43,381 nucleotides of DNA, taken from NCBI GenBank assembly GCA_947448525.1, contig CANFNV010000015.1:1-43381 (forward strand), given 5' to 3'. Of this stretch, positions 7,679 to 16,876 are shown one piece after another. Each line of letters starts with the position of its first letter. The first letter of the stretch is position 1. Source of the stretch: Flavobacteriaceae bacterium (GTDB taxonomy: Bacteria; Bacteroidota; Bacteroidia; Flavobacteriales; Flavobacteriaceae). Both the position numbers and the translations under genes were made by a program. Below the pieces are notes generated by a model. That model searched no databases. It was not told the DNA's origin and was given only the letters and a program-made list of their open reading frames with translations.

Positions 7679-10600
7679 TTATTTTGAAATTAATATTATT
7701 GTTTTTATCTCGTCAAACTCAATTTCTATGCCATTTTCTAAACTATCTACAAAAAGTAATTCTTGTGTTAAAGTTTCGTCTTTGATATAGCTTATATTAT
7801 TGTTTATTGCTGTTTCAAGTTCACCACTTCGTTGTAATTGAACTTTAATTTTATCGGTAACTTCAAATCCAGAATCTTTTCTAATGTTTTGAATACGGTT
7901 TACCAATTCTCTTGCAATTCCCTCTTGTTTCAATGTGGAAGAAATGGTAATATCTAAAGCTACTGTAATTCCATTTGAATTTGCAACAAGCCAACCTGGA
8001 ATGTCTTGTGAAGATATTTCTACATCTTCGGATGTTAAAATTATACTTTTTCCTGAAATAACAAGCAACAATTCTCCTTTAGTGTCTATTTCGTTGATTT
8101 GTTCTTGTGAAAATTTTTGTATTTCATTAGAAATCAATCCCATATCTTTTCCAAAGCGTGGTCCTAGTGCTTTAAAATTTGGCTTAATTTGCTTCACTAA
8201 AACACCCGATGCATCGTCTAAAAGTTCAATTTCTTTTACGTTTACTTCGGCTTTTATGAGGTCTGAAACCGCTTCAATTTCGGCACGCTGATTCTCGTCA
8301 AGTATCGGAATCATTATCTTTTGCAAAGGTTGACGCACTTTTATCATTTCCTTTTTTCGAAGTGATAAAACGAGTGATGAAACCGTTTGGGCTTTCATCA
8401 TTCTGCTTTCCAACGATTTATCAACAAAGTTTTCAACCGAAACCGGAAATAAAGCCAAGTGAACACTGGTAAAATCTTCACTTCCAGTAGCGTTTACTAA
8501 ATTGCGATACAATTGATCCATAAAAAAAGGCGCTATCGGTGCCGATAATTTAGCTACATTTATTAAACAAGTATACAACGTTTGATAGGCTGCAATTTTA
8601 TCTGTTCCATAATCCCCTTTCCAAAATCTTCTTCGGCACAAACGAACGTACCAATTGCTTAAATTTTCTTGAACAAAATCAGAAATTGCTCTTGCTGCTT
8701 TAGTTGGTTCGTAATCAGAATAATATTCATCTACATTTTTTATCAAAGTATGCAATTCTGATAAAATCCATCGGTCAATTTCTGGTCGTTCGTTTATCGG
8801 AATTTCTGCTTCTGAATAAGTGAATTTATCAATATTTGCATATAAAGCAAAAAACGAATACGTATTGTAAATTGTTCCAAAAAATTTTCTACGAACCTCA
8901 GTAATCCCTTCTAAATCAAATTTTAAATTATCCCAAGGATTGGCATTAGAAATCATGTACCAACGCGTGGCATCAGGACCATATTCGGACAAAGTGGTGA
9001 ATGGATCAACAGCATTTCCTAAACGTTTGGACATTTTTTGTCCATTTTTATCTAGAACTAAACCATTGGATACTACATTTTTATAGGCAATTCTATCAAA
9101 AACTAAAGTTCCAATTGCGTGCAGAGTATAAAACCAACCCCGAGTTTGATCTACACCTTCTGCAATAAAATCAGCTGGGAAATCTTTGTTTTCGTCAATT
9201 TTTTCTTTGTTTTCAAACGGATAATGCCATTGTGCATAAGGCATTGCGCCCGAATCAAACCAAACGTCAATCAAATCAGATTCGCGTTTCATTTCTTTTC
9301 CAGAAGGAGAAACCAACACAATATTATCAACTACATTTTTATGTAAATCTACCAAATCGTAGTTTTCTTCGCTCATATTTCCAATTTCAAAACCTTGAAA
9401 AGGATTTTCGGACTGAAAACCAATTGCGATTGATTTCTCGATTTCTGAATATAATTCTTCCACTGAACCTATTAACAACTCTTCGGTTCCGTCTTCGGTT
9501 CTCCAAATTGGCAATGGAATTCCCCAATATCTTGAACGTGACAAATTCCAATCGTTGGCATTTTTCAGCCAATTCCCGAAACGGCCTTCGCCAGTTGCTT
9601 TGGGCTTCCAGTTGATGGTTTCGTTCAAATCGAACATTCTATCTTTGATTTCGGTAACTTTGATGAACCAAGAATCTAACGGATAATATAAAATTGGTTT
9701 GTCGGTTCTCCAACAATGTGGGTAACTGTGTACGTATTTCTCGACTTTAAACGCCTTGTTTTCTTCTTTTAATTGGATAGCAATTTCTACATCGGCAGAG
9801 CGCTCTGGGGCTTCGCCATCGTTGTAATATTCGTTTTTAACGTATTTACCAGAATAGCTTCCTAAACCTTGAATGAATTTACCTTGTAAATCAACCAAAG
9901 GAACAGGATTTCCGTTTTCGTCTAAAACTAACATTGGCGGCACTTCAGGTGTTGCTTCTTTAGCCACTTTAGCATCATCGGCACCAAAAGTTGGCGCCGT
10001 ATGCACAATTCCGGTTCCATCCTCGGTAGTAACAAAATCTCCTGCAATTACTCGAAACGCATTTTCAGGATTTTGATACGGCAACGCTAATGGCATTAAT
10101 TGCTCGTAACGAATTCCAACTAAATCAGCTCCTTTACATTCGGCAAGTATTTGATACGGAATATTTTTATCCCCTTCTTTGAAATTTTCAAAATCAGATG
10201 GTTCAACAGAAACAAAAAATCCTTTTCCGAATTGTTTTCCGACAAGATTTTTAGCCAAAATTACTTTCGTCGGACTATATGTGTATTGATTAAAAGTTTC
10301 CACCAAAACATAATCGATTTTTGAACCAACTGTCAAAGCGGTATTTGATGGTAAAGTCCATGGAGTTGTCGTCCAAGCTAAAATATGAACTTCGCCAAAA
10401 CCGTAAAAAAAATTGGGTAGGGTTTCTGTTTTGGCTTTAAACTGAGCCACCACAGTTGTATCAGTCACATCTCTATAACTTCCAGGTTGGTTTACTTCGT
10501 GAGAAGACAAGCCGGTTCCGGCTTTTGGAGAATACGGTTGAATGGTGTAACCTTTGTATAGTAAATCTTTGTTATAAATTTGTTTCAACAACCACCAAAC

Positions 10601-11080
10601 AGATTCCATGTACTTGGATTTATAGGTTACATACGGGTCTTCCATATCTACCCAATATCCCATTTTTTCGGTAAGGTCGTTCCAAACGTCGGTATAACGC
10701 ATTACGGTTTTCTTGCATGCTTCGTTATATTCTTCTACCGAAATGGTTTTTCCGATGTCTTCTTTGGTAATGCCTAATTCTTTCTCGGTTCCCAATTCTA
10801 CTGGCAATCCGTGTGTGTCCCAACCCGCTTTTCGCTTCACTTGGAACCCTTTTTGAGTTTTATAACGACAAAATATATCTTTAATAGCACGTGCCATCAC
10901 GTGGTGAATTCCTGGTAATCCGTTTGCCGAAGGAGGTCCTTCAAAAAAAACGAAAGGAGTATTTCCCTCACGTGACATTACTGATTGTTCAAAGATGTTA
11001 TTTTCTTTCCAAAATTTTAGAACTTCCGACGCTACCGTTGGCAGGTCAAGTCCTTTGTATTCCTTGAATTTTGTGCTCAT
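7679..11080 (-). CDS. ileS: Isoleucyl-tRNA synthetase
   Basis: Cytosolic class I aminoacyl-tRNA synthetase charging tRNA-Ile. The HIGH-type ATP site appears as NGLPGIHHVMAR (His59, His60), the second ATP motif as KMSKR near residue 690, and editing-domain sequences such as WTTTPWTLPSN near 240. The anticodon-binding helical domain follows (WYVRLCRRRFW). The length of 1133 residues and motif details fit the longer, eukaryote-like IleRS clade (IleS2 type), which in many species tolerates mupirocin; that trait is inference only. The start ATG at 11080 is directly supported by the conserved N-terminus. It is followed by the dksA-like gene. Confidence 0.97.
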   Translation of the reverse strand: MSTKFKEYKGLDLPTVASEVLKFWKENNIFEQSVMSREGNTPFVFFEGPPSANGLPGIHHVMARAIKDIFCRYKTQKGFQVKRKAGWDTHGLPVELGTEKELGITKEDIGKTISVEEYNEACKKTVMRYTDVWNDLTEKMGYWVDMEDPYVTYKSKYMESVWWLLKQIYNKDLLYKGYTIQPYSPKAGTGLSSHEVNQPGSYRDVTDTTVVAQFKAKTETLPNFFYGFGEVHILAWTTTPWTLPSNTALTVGSKIDYVLVETFNQYTYSPTKVILAKNLVGKQFGKGFFVSVEPSDFENFKEGDKNIPYQILAECKGADLVGIRYEQLMPLALPYQNPENAFRVIAGDFVTTEDGTGIVHTAPTFGADDAKVAKEATPEVPPMLVLDENGNPVPLVDLQGKFIQGLGSYSGKYVKNEYYNDGEAPERSADVEIAIQLKEENKAFKVEKYVHSYPHCWRTDKPILYYPLDSWFIKVTEIKDRMFDLNETINWKPKATGEGRFGNWLKNANDWNLSRSRYWGIPLPIWRTEDGTEELLIGSVEELYSEIEKSIAIGFQSENPFQGFEIGNMSEENYDLVDLHKNVVDNIVLVSPSGKEMKRESDLIDVWFDSGAMPYAQWHYPFENKEKIDENKDFPADFIAEGVDQTRGWFYTLHAIGTLVFDRIAYKNVVSNGLVLDKNGQKMSKRLGNAVDPFTTLSEYGPDATRWYMISNANPWDNLKFDLEGITEVRRKFFGTIYNTYSFFALYANIDKFTYSEAEIPINERPEIDRWILSELHTLIKNVDEYYSDYEPTKAARAISDFVQENLSNWYVRLCRRRFWKGDYGTDKIAAYQTLYTCLINVAKLSAPIAPFFMDQLYRNLVNATGSEDFTSVHLALFPVSVENFVDKSLESRMMKAQTVSSLVLSLRKKEMIKVRQPLQKIMIPILDENQRAEIEAVSDLIKAEVNVKEIELLDDASGVLVKQIKPNFKALGPRFGKDMGLISNEIQKFSQEQINEIDTKGELLLVISGKSIILTSEDVEISSQDIPGWLVANSNGITVALDITISSTLKQEGIARELVNRIQNIRKDSGFEVTDKIKVQLQRSGELETAINNNISYIKDETLTQELLFVDSLENGIEIEFDEIKTIILISK

Positions 11081-11105
11081 TTTGTCGTATTCTTAAATCA
11101 ATTTG

Positions 11106-11113
11106 CGAAAGTA
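11106..11113 (-). promoter_or_regulatory. Possible -7 box (TACTTTCG) of ileS
   Basis: TACTTTCG on the minus strand differs from TAnnTTTG at one position and lies 25 bases before the ileS ATG. No clear -33 box was seen. Confidence 0.3.
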
Positions 11114-11121
11114 GTAAAATT

Positions 11122-11160
11122 AAGTCGAAAGTCATAAAGTCATAAAGTCGAAAGTTGAAG
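11122..11160. repeat. AAGTCGA/AAGTCAT microrepeat upstream of ileS
   Basis: Five imperfect 7-8-base words built on AAAGTC(AT/GA) run head to tail between the esterase and ileS genes. The same AAAGTC vocabulary returns at 25380-25430 and 38303-38372. Confidence 0.8.
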
Positions 11161-11214
11161 TTTTGATTAGAAATGAAGTGATTAAGAGGAATATTATTTA
11201 CTAATAATGTGAAT

Positions 11215-12042
11215 TTATTTCTTTTCAAGAATTTTTTTTGAAATCGTTTCCACTTCATTTAATAATAAAGGATAAGCTGGTTCTGCCATTCCAGAATGGT
11301 CAAATCCTTGCAATTCATATAGTCGGATATCTTTATTTTTATTCAATTTCATCATTCGAAAGAAATAGGCGTTTTCTTCATAACGTCCTAATAATTCCAT
11401 TTCGCGGTCGCCTGTTATGAGTAAAATTGGTGGAGTTTCTTCTCGAACGTAAAAAATTGGAGCGTACTTATCAATTGTTGGTTGCGTGCTTTTAATCCCT
11501 TGCTCTTTTCGAATTGTAAAATGCGTAATGGCTTGTCCGCTAAAAGAAATTAATCCTGCAATTTCCATGGGATCAATGTTATATTTAGCCAGATACGACT
11601 TGTCCATAGTAATAATTGTTCCCAAATAAGCACCTGCGGAATGTCCAGAAACAAATATTAGTTTTTTATTTCCTCCATATTTTTCTATATTATTAAACAC
11701 CCAGGCAACTGAAGCCGCAGCATCTTCAATATAGGATGGAGCTGTAACATTTGGCGATAATCTATATTCTACACCAATCACGGCATATCCTTTATCCATC
11801 AATGCTTTTGGAATTTGTTTTTTACCTTTTGTTAATCCGCCACCATGAAACCAAATGATTGTTGCATAATCCTTCTTATTTTCGGGATAATAAACATCGA
11901 GAGTACATTGAGAATCTACATATGTATCTTTTTTATTGGTGCTTTCGTCATAATAATGGATGTCCTTTTCTAAAATATATTTCTGTTGCGCGGTTGCGAA
12001 AAATGCGGTTGTGAAAAATAAAAGGATTAATAATTTCTTCAT
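11215..12042 (-). CDS. Secreted alpha/beta-hydrolase (esterase/lipase-like)
   Basis: Predicted exported carboxylic-ester hydrolase of the BD-FAE/hormone-sensitive-lipase-like type. A signal peptide (MKKLLILLFFTTAFFATAQ) ends before Gln20. The oxyanion loop HGGG is at 66-69, the nucleophile elbow GHSAGAY places Ser135, and the other triad members are probably Asp212 (ITGDRE) and His249 (GFDHSG). At 275 residues it is complete. The start at 12042 is preferred over an in-frame TTG at 12063, because the signal peptide begins there. A box TACCTTTG lies at 12061-12068. The natural substrate, for example a polysaccharide acetyl or feruloyl ester, cannot be decided. Confidence 0.85.
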   Translation of the reverse strand: MKKLLILLFFTTAFFATAQQKYILEKDIHYYDESTNKKDTYVDSQCTLDVYYPENKKDYATIIWFHGGGLTKGKKQIPKALMDKGYAVIGVEYRLSPNVTAPSYIEDAAASVAWVFNNIEKYGGNKKLIFVSGHSAGAYLGTIITMDKSYLAKYNIDPMEIAGLISFSGQAITHFTIRKEQGIKSTQPTIDKYAPIFYVREETPPILLITGDREMELLGRYEENAYFFRMMKLNKNKDIRLYELQGFDHSGMAEPAYPLLLNEVETISKKILEKK

Positions 12043-12060
12043 TTGGGTTAAATTAAAAGT

Positions 12061-12068
12061 CAAAGGTA
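12061..12068 (-). promoter_or_regulatory. Probable -7 box (TACCTTTG) of the esterase gene
   Basis: Exact match to TAnnTTTG on the minus strand, 18 bases upstream of the chosen ATG. Its position supports the downstream start codon, since the upstream TTG would overlap the box. Confidence 0.45.
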
Positions 12069-12111
12069 TTAAAACTAAACAAACGTATGCTCCGCAATTT
12101 TTTAAATTTAT

Positions 12112-12825
12112 TTAAGAAAAAACTTCTTTTAAAACCTCAAGCGATTTTGGTTTTTTAAATCCGTCTAAATGAATAGAATAATAATCAAGAAGAATTTTAA
12201 GGATCATTTGACGTTCAATTCCAGCGAAAATTTTTTGATTAGAATCAAATTTTAGATTGATTAGTTTTTTGAACAAAAAAGTTTCGTGTTCCGAAAGACA
12301 ACTTATTCCTTGGAATGGCGAAAAAATTCCGTTTGTCATTTCGAAAAAATTTAAATCAATTTCGGAAATATCAGGGAAAAAACCAAGGAATTTTGTAATT
12401 TCTAATAGTAAAATTAAATGAAAATTAGAGGATTCATCGTGTGTGTCTAACCAAATTAATGCCGTTTCTAAAAATGTAAATAAATCTTCGTTTTTTTCTT
12501 CTTCTTGAATGCTGTAATGTAACATTTCAGACAAGAAGATTACCATTGTACTTTTTAGGATATCGGTATTTATGGTTTGAAATGCTGTGGCTAATTTTAT
12601 TTCTTTAAAATGTTCTAAAGTACCTTTATTCTTATGATTAGCTTCAATTTCAAGAATGGTTAACGGTTGAAAATACGCTATTTTTTGATTGGACTTTTTT
12701 CCAGAATACGCACTTGGAACGAAATAACTTTTCAGCCCGTCTGATTGGGTAAAACATTTTACAATCAAGCTTTTTTCTTGATATTTTAATGATGAAATTA
12801 CAATGGCTTTGGTTTTGACTAACAT
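12112..12825 (-). CDS. recO: DNA repair protein RecO
   Basis: RecO helps load RecA on SSB-coated single-stranded DNA and anneals strands in the RecF pathway. The N-terminal OB-fold is recognisable (KTKAIVISSLKYQEKSLIVK, then a DGLKSYFVPSAYSGKKS loop), followed by an all-helical C-terminal domain. The length, 237 residues, is normal. The CxxC zinc site found in many RecO proteins is not evident. Its ATG overlaps the porZ stop codon as TAATG, so translation is probably coupled to porZ. Confidence 0.92.
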   Translation of the reverse strand: MLVKTKAIVISSLKYQEKSLIVKCFTQSDGLKSYFVPSAYSGKKSNQKIAYFQPLTILEIEANHKNKGTLEHFKEIKLATAFQTINTDILKSTMVIFLSEMLHYSIQEEEKNEDLFTFLETALIWLDTHDESSNFHLILLLEITKFLGFFPDISEIDLNFFEMTNGIFSPFQGISCLSEHETFLFKKLINLKFDSNQKIFAGIERQMILKILLDYYSIHLDGFKKPKSLEVLKEVFS

Positions 12826-15146
12826 TATCTGATAATCATTACTTTTTTAATTGTAGCTTCAACTCCGTCTTGAGCAGAAATTAAAATTAAATAAACTCCA
12901 GAAGCTACTTTATATTTTCCAAAAGCGGTGGTGTCCCATTCGATTGTGCCGCCTTCAGATGTAGTTTCAAATACTAAATTTCCTTCTACATCGGTTATTT
13001 TAACAGTAGCTTTGTTGGTTAAATTAGAAATTTTAACTGTTCCTTCAAATTGGGGGCGCACCGGATTTGGATATACGTAAACACCGGTCAAATCTTCACT
13101 TGCTCGGGTTGAAGTTCCTTTAAAAGAAACCATACCATTATCTGTAGCAAAAAAAACTTCGCCTGTTACATCGTCTATTTCGATGTCATTAATATTATTA
13201 CTAGGAAGCGGTGAATTATCTTTAGTAAAATGATAAATAGTTTCTTGACCATTTGAAGAAACCAAATAAACTCCCGATTCTGCAATTGAAACCCATTTTC
13301 TGTTAGCTCCATCTACGGCAATATCGGTAATAAATTGATCGTAAAATAATTCTTGAGCCAAATCATTTTCTAAAATTATTATCGATTTGGTCTGAATTTC
13401 TGTTTCTGTTATAAATGAATCAACAGATGAAATTATTCGTAAACCATTTGTCGTTCCTATCCAAAGTTGGTTTTTAGTATCTAAAGCAACGCATCGAAGG
13501 GAAATCGTAGGCAGATTACCTTCGGTTCCTGTTTTAATTCTAATAATTTTATTATTATACTTTTCATTAAAGGCAATTAGTCCATTTGCTCTAAAAGAAG
13601 GAATCCATTTGGTGTCATTTTTATCTATAGCTATTTTTCCATAACTTTCATAAAAGGGATCAACTAGTTGATTTGTAATATTAAAACTTTGCCATTGAGA
13701 ATTGGATTTTAAAACCTTTAGGGGCTTGTTTACTATAGCATTAGTAACAAATAAATTGTTTTTGCTGTCAAATGCGGCTCCATTTATTCTTACCGAAATA
13801 TAATTCGGAATTGTTGGGACCCATTGTTGACTTTCGGGACCATTTGGCGGAGCAGTAGTTTCATTAAATAATGTTGTTACCGCTCCATTTATTATTTTCA
13901 AAAGTCCGCTTTGAAAAGAACAAACATAAACTTCGTTTTCATCTTTTGGATTGGAAATGATATCAGTAAGCGATAATGCGCCTTGCAATTGAGTAGTAGG
14001 AATGGAACTCCATCCTGTTTGAGAATTGTAAATGCTAATCGGTTTATAAGAATTATCAGGAGTTGGAACAGAATTTACATCATATCCTCCGTAAGTTGCC
14101 CATAATTTATTAGAGGTTTTTTTTAATCTAAAAATGTTATTATAGATTGGACCACTTGGCAGGATTTCATCAAAAATAGTTGGATTTGAAATTGAAGTAA
14201 CTACTACTCCTTTTTCATTTGTGCCTATATAAATATTTGAATCAATAATCGTTGCGCAAGTAAACGTTACAACTTCATTTGTTACTTGATTACTAATAAT
14301 ATGGATAATTTGTTGTAACGCCAAATTAAAAACATAGGCATGATTTTTGGTTGTTACAATAACATTATCGGAGTTAGCTCTACTATCTATTCCTGGCTCT
14401 GGAAGTTGGAAAAATTGAATAAAAGGTGTTCCATTAGATTTAAAGAGCATACCGTCATTTCGCATGGCAACTACCTGATTTCCTATAGCAACAATACCAT
14501 TCCATTCACCCCCTGTTTGATCCACCCATTGGTTATAATCATCTAAAAATTGATTGGATAGATTGGCTTTTCGAATACCGCTTCCAAAACTATTTCCTTT
14601 GGTTGCGGCATAAATAAATCCATTAGACACACAGGTTTGTTGTACGGAAACATATGTTCCTTGTGGTCCCATATAATAGGTGTCACCGAATTCGAAAGTA
14701 GTTAAGTCAAATATTGAAATTCCGTAATCACATGAAATGTATAACTTTCCATTAAATTCTAGAAAATGATTGATTTTTTTAATAAGAGAGGGAACGGGAA
14801 CCTCATCTATAATTCCTTTTTTATATAAAATAGAACCATCTTGATTTACAACTAACAACAAACCATTTTTATTCCCCACAAATGTTTTGTTATAAGTATC
14901 GCTGTGATATAGTGCGGTAATTGTTGCCGCTTTCAGTCCGTCTACTGATGTAGTTGTTTTGATTTCGGTGGTATTAAAATTTTTAGAAAAGTAAGCGTTT
15001 TCAGATGAAGCATATATATTTTGTACTGATTCCGAAACATCTGTGATTGTATTGTATGAAAAATAACTTTTCCATAATTGATTGCTTTGAGAAAAGCCAC
15101 ATATACAACTAAAAAAAATTATGGTATTTAAAATCCTCTTGTACAT
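12825..15146 (-). CDS. porZ: PorZ-like type IX secretion beta-propeller protein
   Basis: Surface component linked to type IX secretion; in Porphyromonas gingivalis PorZ works with the PorU attachment complex and supplies anionic LPS. Here a signal peptide (MYKRILNTIIFFSCICGFSQ) is followed by two propeller-like regions rich in short repeats (VGNKNGLLLV, IGTNEKGVVV, IGTTNGLRII, FATDNGMVSF). The C-terminus is a type A sorting domain: VYPNPVRP near residue 690, then GNLVFE and a SGVYLI...KVMIIR ending. The 773-residue length agrees with PorZ. The assignment rests on the overall N-terminal pattern, length and sorting tail; a generic two-component-regulator-type propeller protein is the alternative. 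It is the first gene before recO. Confidence 0.8.
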   Translation of the reverse strand: MYKRILNTIIFFSCICGFSQSNQLWKSYFSYNTITDVSESVQNIYASSENAYFSKNFNTTEIKTTTSVDGLKAATITALYHSDTYNKTFVGNKNGLLLVVNQDGSILYKKGIIDEVPVPSLIKKINHFLEFNGKLYISCDYGISIFDLTTFEFGDTYYMGPQGTYVSVQQTCVSNGFIYAATKGNSFGSGIRKANLSNQFLDDYNQWVDQTGGEWNGIVAIGNQVVAMRNDGMLFKSNGTPFIQFFQLPEPGIDSRANSDNVIVTTKNHAYVFNLALQQIIHIISNQVTNEVVTFTCATIIDSNIYIGTNEKGVVVTSISNPTIFDEILPSGPIYNNIFRLKKTSNKLWATYGGYDVNSVPTPDNSYKPISIYNSQTGWSSIPTTQLQGALSLTDIISNPKDENEVYVCSFQSGLLKIINGAVTTLFNETTAPPNGPESQQWVPTIPNYISVRINGAAFDSKNNLFVTNAIVNKPLKVLKSNSQWQSFNITNQLVDPFYESYGKIAIDKNDTKWIPSFRANGLIAFNEKYNNKIIRIKTGTEGNLPTISLRCVALDTKNQLWIGTTNGLRIISSVDSFITETEIQTKSIIILENDLAQELFYDQFITDIAVDGANRKWVSIAESGVYLVSSNGQETIYHFTKDNSPLPSNNINDIEIDDVTGEVFFATDNGMVSFKGTSTRASEDLTGVYVYPNPVRPQFEGTVKISNLTNKATVKITDVEGNLVFETTSEGGTIEWDTTAFGKYKVASGVYLILISAQDGVEATIKKVMIIR

Positions 15147-15167
15147 TCCTGTAAAAATTTTTTATTA

Positions 15168-15175
15168 CAAATATA
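15168..15175 (-). promoter_or_regulatory. Probable -7 box (TATATTTG) of porZ-recO
   Basis: Exact match to TAnnTTTG on the minus strand, 22 bases upstream of the porZ ATG. No convincing -33 box at the expected distance. Confidence 0.5.
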
Positions 15176-15214
15176 CTATAAAACGCAATTATATCTATTT
15201 TCATATAAACCAAT

Positions 15215-15248
15215 AAAAAAACCTTCTCTTAAAAAATCAAGAGAAGGT
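15215..15248 (-). terminator. Rho-independent terminator of gdhA
   Basis: A perfect 10-bp stem (ACCTTCTCTT 15221-15230, AAGAGAAGGT 15239-15248) with an 8-base loop, followed on the minus strand by T6. It lies 25 bases past the gdhA stop codon. Confidence 0.9.
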
Positions 15249-15272
15249 CTATATAGAAATTAGTTTGTTAGT

Positions 15273-16616
15273 TTACACAATTCCTTGAGCTAGCATTGCA
15301 TCAGCTACTTTAACAAAACCTGCAACATTTGCGCCTTTAACATAGTCAATATAACCGGAAGCATCTTTACCGTATTTTTCACAAGATGCATGAATGTCTG
15401 ACATAATTCTTTTTAATCTTTCATCAACTTCTTCAGAAGTCCAACTTAAACGTAAAGAATTTTGTGACATTTCAAGACCTGAAGTGGCAACACCTCCTGC
15501 ATTCGAGGCTTTTCCGGGAGCAAATAGAATTTTAGCATTTTGAAAAACGTGCATTGCTTCAGGAGTTGAAGGCATATTAGCTCCTTCTGCCACACAGATG
15601 CATCCGTTAGCTACTAATGTTTTTGCTTCATCCTCATTCAATTCGTTTTGAGTGGCGCAAGGCAAAGCAACATCACATTTTACTTCCCATGGACGTTTTC
15701 CAGCAACAAACTTTGCATTTGGATATTTAGTTACATAATCCGAAATTCTTCCATAATTTACGTTTTTAATCTCCATTACATAAGCTAATTTCTCAGTGGT
15801 AATTCCATCTGCATCGTAAATATATCCTGATGAATCAGACATTGTTACTACTTTTGCCCCCAGCTGAGTTGCTTTTTCTGTAGCATATTGCGCCACATTT
15901 CCAGAACCAGAAACTACTACCGTTTTTCCTGCGAAACTGTCTGATTTTGTAGCAAGCATACTTTGTGCAAAATATACATCACCATATCCTGTAGCTTCAG
16001 GACGGATTAATGACCCTCCAAAAGAGATTCCTTTTCCGGTTAAAACTCCTGTAAATTCATTTCTTATTCTTTTATATTGACCAAACATGTAGCCAACTTC
16101 TCTTCCTCCAACACCAATGTCTCCTGCAGGAACGTCAGTATCTGCACCAATGTGTTTAGACAATTCCGTCATAAATGCTTGACAAAATTTCATAATTTCA
16201 TTGTCCGATTTCCCTTTTGGATCAAAATCAGCTCCACCCTTCCCACCGCCCATTGGCAATGTAGTTAAACTGTTTTTGAAGGTTTGTTCAAAAGCTAAAA
16301 ATTTTAAAATACTTAAGTTTACTGTTGGATGGAAACGAATTCCACCTTTGTAAGGTCCAATTGCAGAGTTCATTTGAATTCTGTAACCTCTGTTTACCTG
16401 AGTTTTTCCTGAATCATCAACCCAGACTACTCTAAACATAATTACTCTTTCTGGCTCTACCATTCGTTCCAAAAGCATTTTGTTTTGGTATTTTTTATTT
16501 TCTTCAATAAAAGGAATTACAGTTTCGGCTACTTCTTTAACTGCTTGCATAAACTCCAGTTCGTTGCCGTTTCTTTGTGCAACTAGATCAATAAATGCGT
16601 TAATACTTTGTGACAT
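15273..16616 (-). CDS. gdhA: Glutamate dehydrogenase (hexameric, probably NADP-specific)
   Basis: Cytosolic enzyme interconverting 2-oxoglutarate plus ammonium and glutamate. The substrate domain shows GPYKGGIRFHP (88-98) and PMGGGKGGAD with catalytic Lys126; the nucleotide domain has the Rossmann motif GSGNVAQYA near 237. The length of 447 residues is that of the small hexameric class (E. coli GdhA type), which is usually NADPH-dependent and biosynthetic; coenzyme specificity is inferred from that class. The gene is a single unit with a clear -7 box and a perfect palindrome between promoter and start codon, which suggests repressor control. Confidence 0.95.
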   Translation of the reverse strand: MSQSINAFIDLVAQRNGNELEFMQAVKEVAETVIPFIEENKKYQNKMLLERMVEPERVIMFRVVWVDDSGKTQVNRGYRIQMNSAIGPYKGGIRFHPTVNLSILKFLAFEQTFKNSLTTLPMGGGKGGADFDPKGKSDNEIMKFCQAFMTELSKHIGADTDVPAGDIGVGGREVGYMFGQYKRIRNEFTGVLTGKGISFGGSLIRPEATGYGDVYFAQSMLATKSDSFAGKTVVVSGSGNVAQYATEKATQLGAKVVTMSDSSGYIYDADGITTEKLAYVMEIKNVNYGRISDYVTKYPNAKFVAGKRPWEVKCDVALPCATQNELNEDEAKTLVANGCICVAEGANMPSTPEAMHVFQNAKILFAPGKASNAGGVATSGLEMSQNSLRLSWTSEEVDERLKRIMSDIHASCEKYGKDASGYIDYVKGANVAGFVKVADAMLAQGIV

Positions 16617-16639
16617 AAAATTATAATATTAATTTTTAA

Positions 16640-16651
16640 GAAAACGTTTTC
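16640..16651. promoter_or_regulatory. Palindrome GAAAACGTTTTC in the gdhA leader (candidate operator)
   Basis: A perfect 12-bp palindrome lies between the gdhA -7 box and the ATG, at roughly +6 to +17 of the predicted transcript. The central CG with flanking GAAA/TTTC resembles LacI/GalR-family operators. A protein bound there would block transcription. Confidence 0.45.
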
Positions 16652-16662
16652 GTAATATTCTA

Positions 16663-16670
16663 CAAAGATA
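16663..16670 (-). promoter_or_regulatory. Probable -7 box (TATCTTTG) of gdhA
   Basis: Exact match to TAnnTTTG on the minus strand, 46 bases upstream of the gdhA ATG. Confidence 0.55.
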
Positions 16671-16840
16671 CATTTTATAAAAATAATGACATAATTTTTT
16701 TTAAATCCTAAAAAAAATATTTAAAATACTTTTTTTTAATAATTAATAAAATTAACGGCGTGATTTATAACTTTTTTTACTTTTTTTTTGTAGTTATATA
16801 AGTTTTTTTTATTTTCTTTTATAAGTGATTGATGTTTTTA

Positions 16841-16848
16841 TATATTTG
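16841..16848 (+). promoter_or_regulatory. Probable -7 box (TATATTTG) of the THC0290_0291-like gene
   Basis: Exact match to TAnnTTTG, 28 bases before the ATG at 16877. The region upstream (16680-16840) is extremely AT-rich with long T-runs and a short TATAACT/AGTTATA inverted repeat (16766-16798). Confidence 0.5.
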
Positions 16849-16876
16849 TTGATTATAAAAAAATAAAGGACATTTT

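Noticed and set aside
9232..9615. Plus-strand open frame of 127 codons inside ileS
   Set aside because: The ileS reading on the other strand is full length and strongly conserved; this frame has no recognisable domain.
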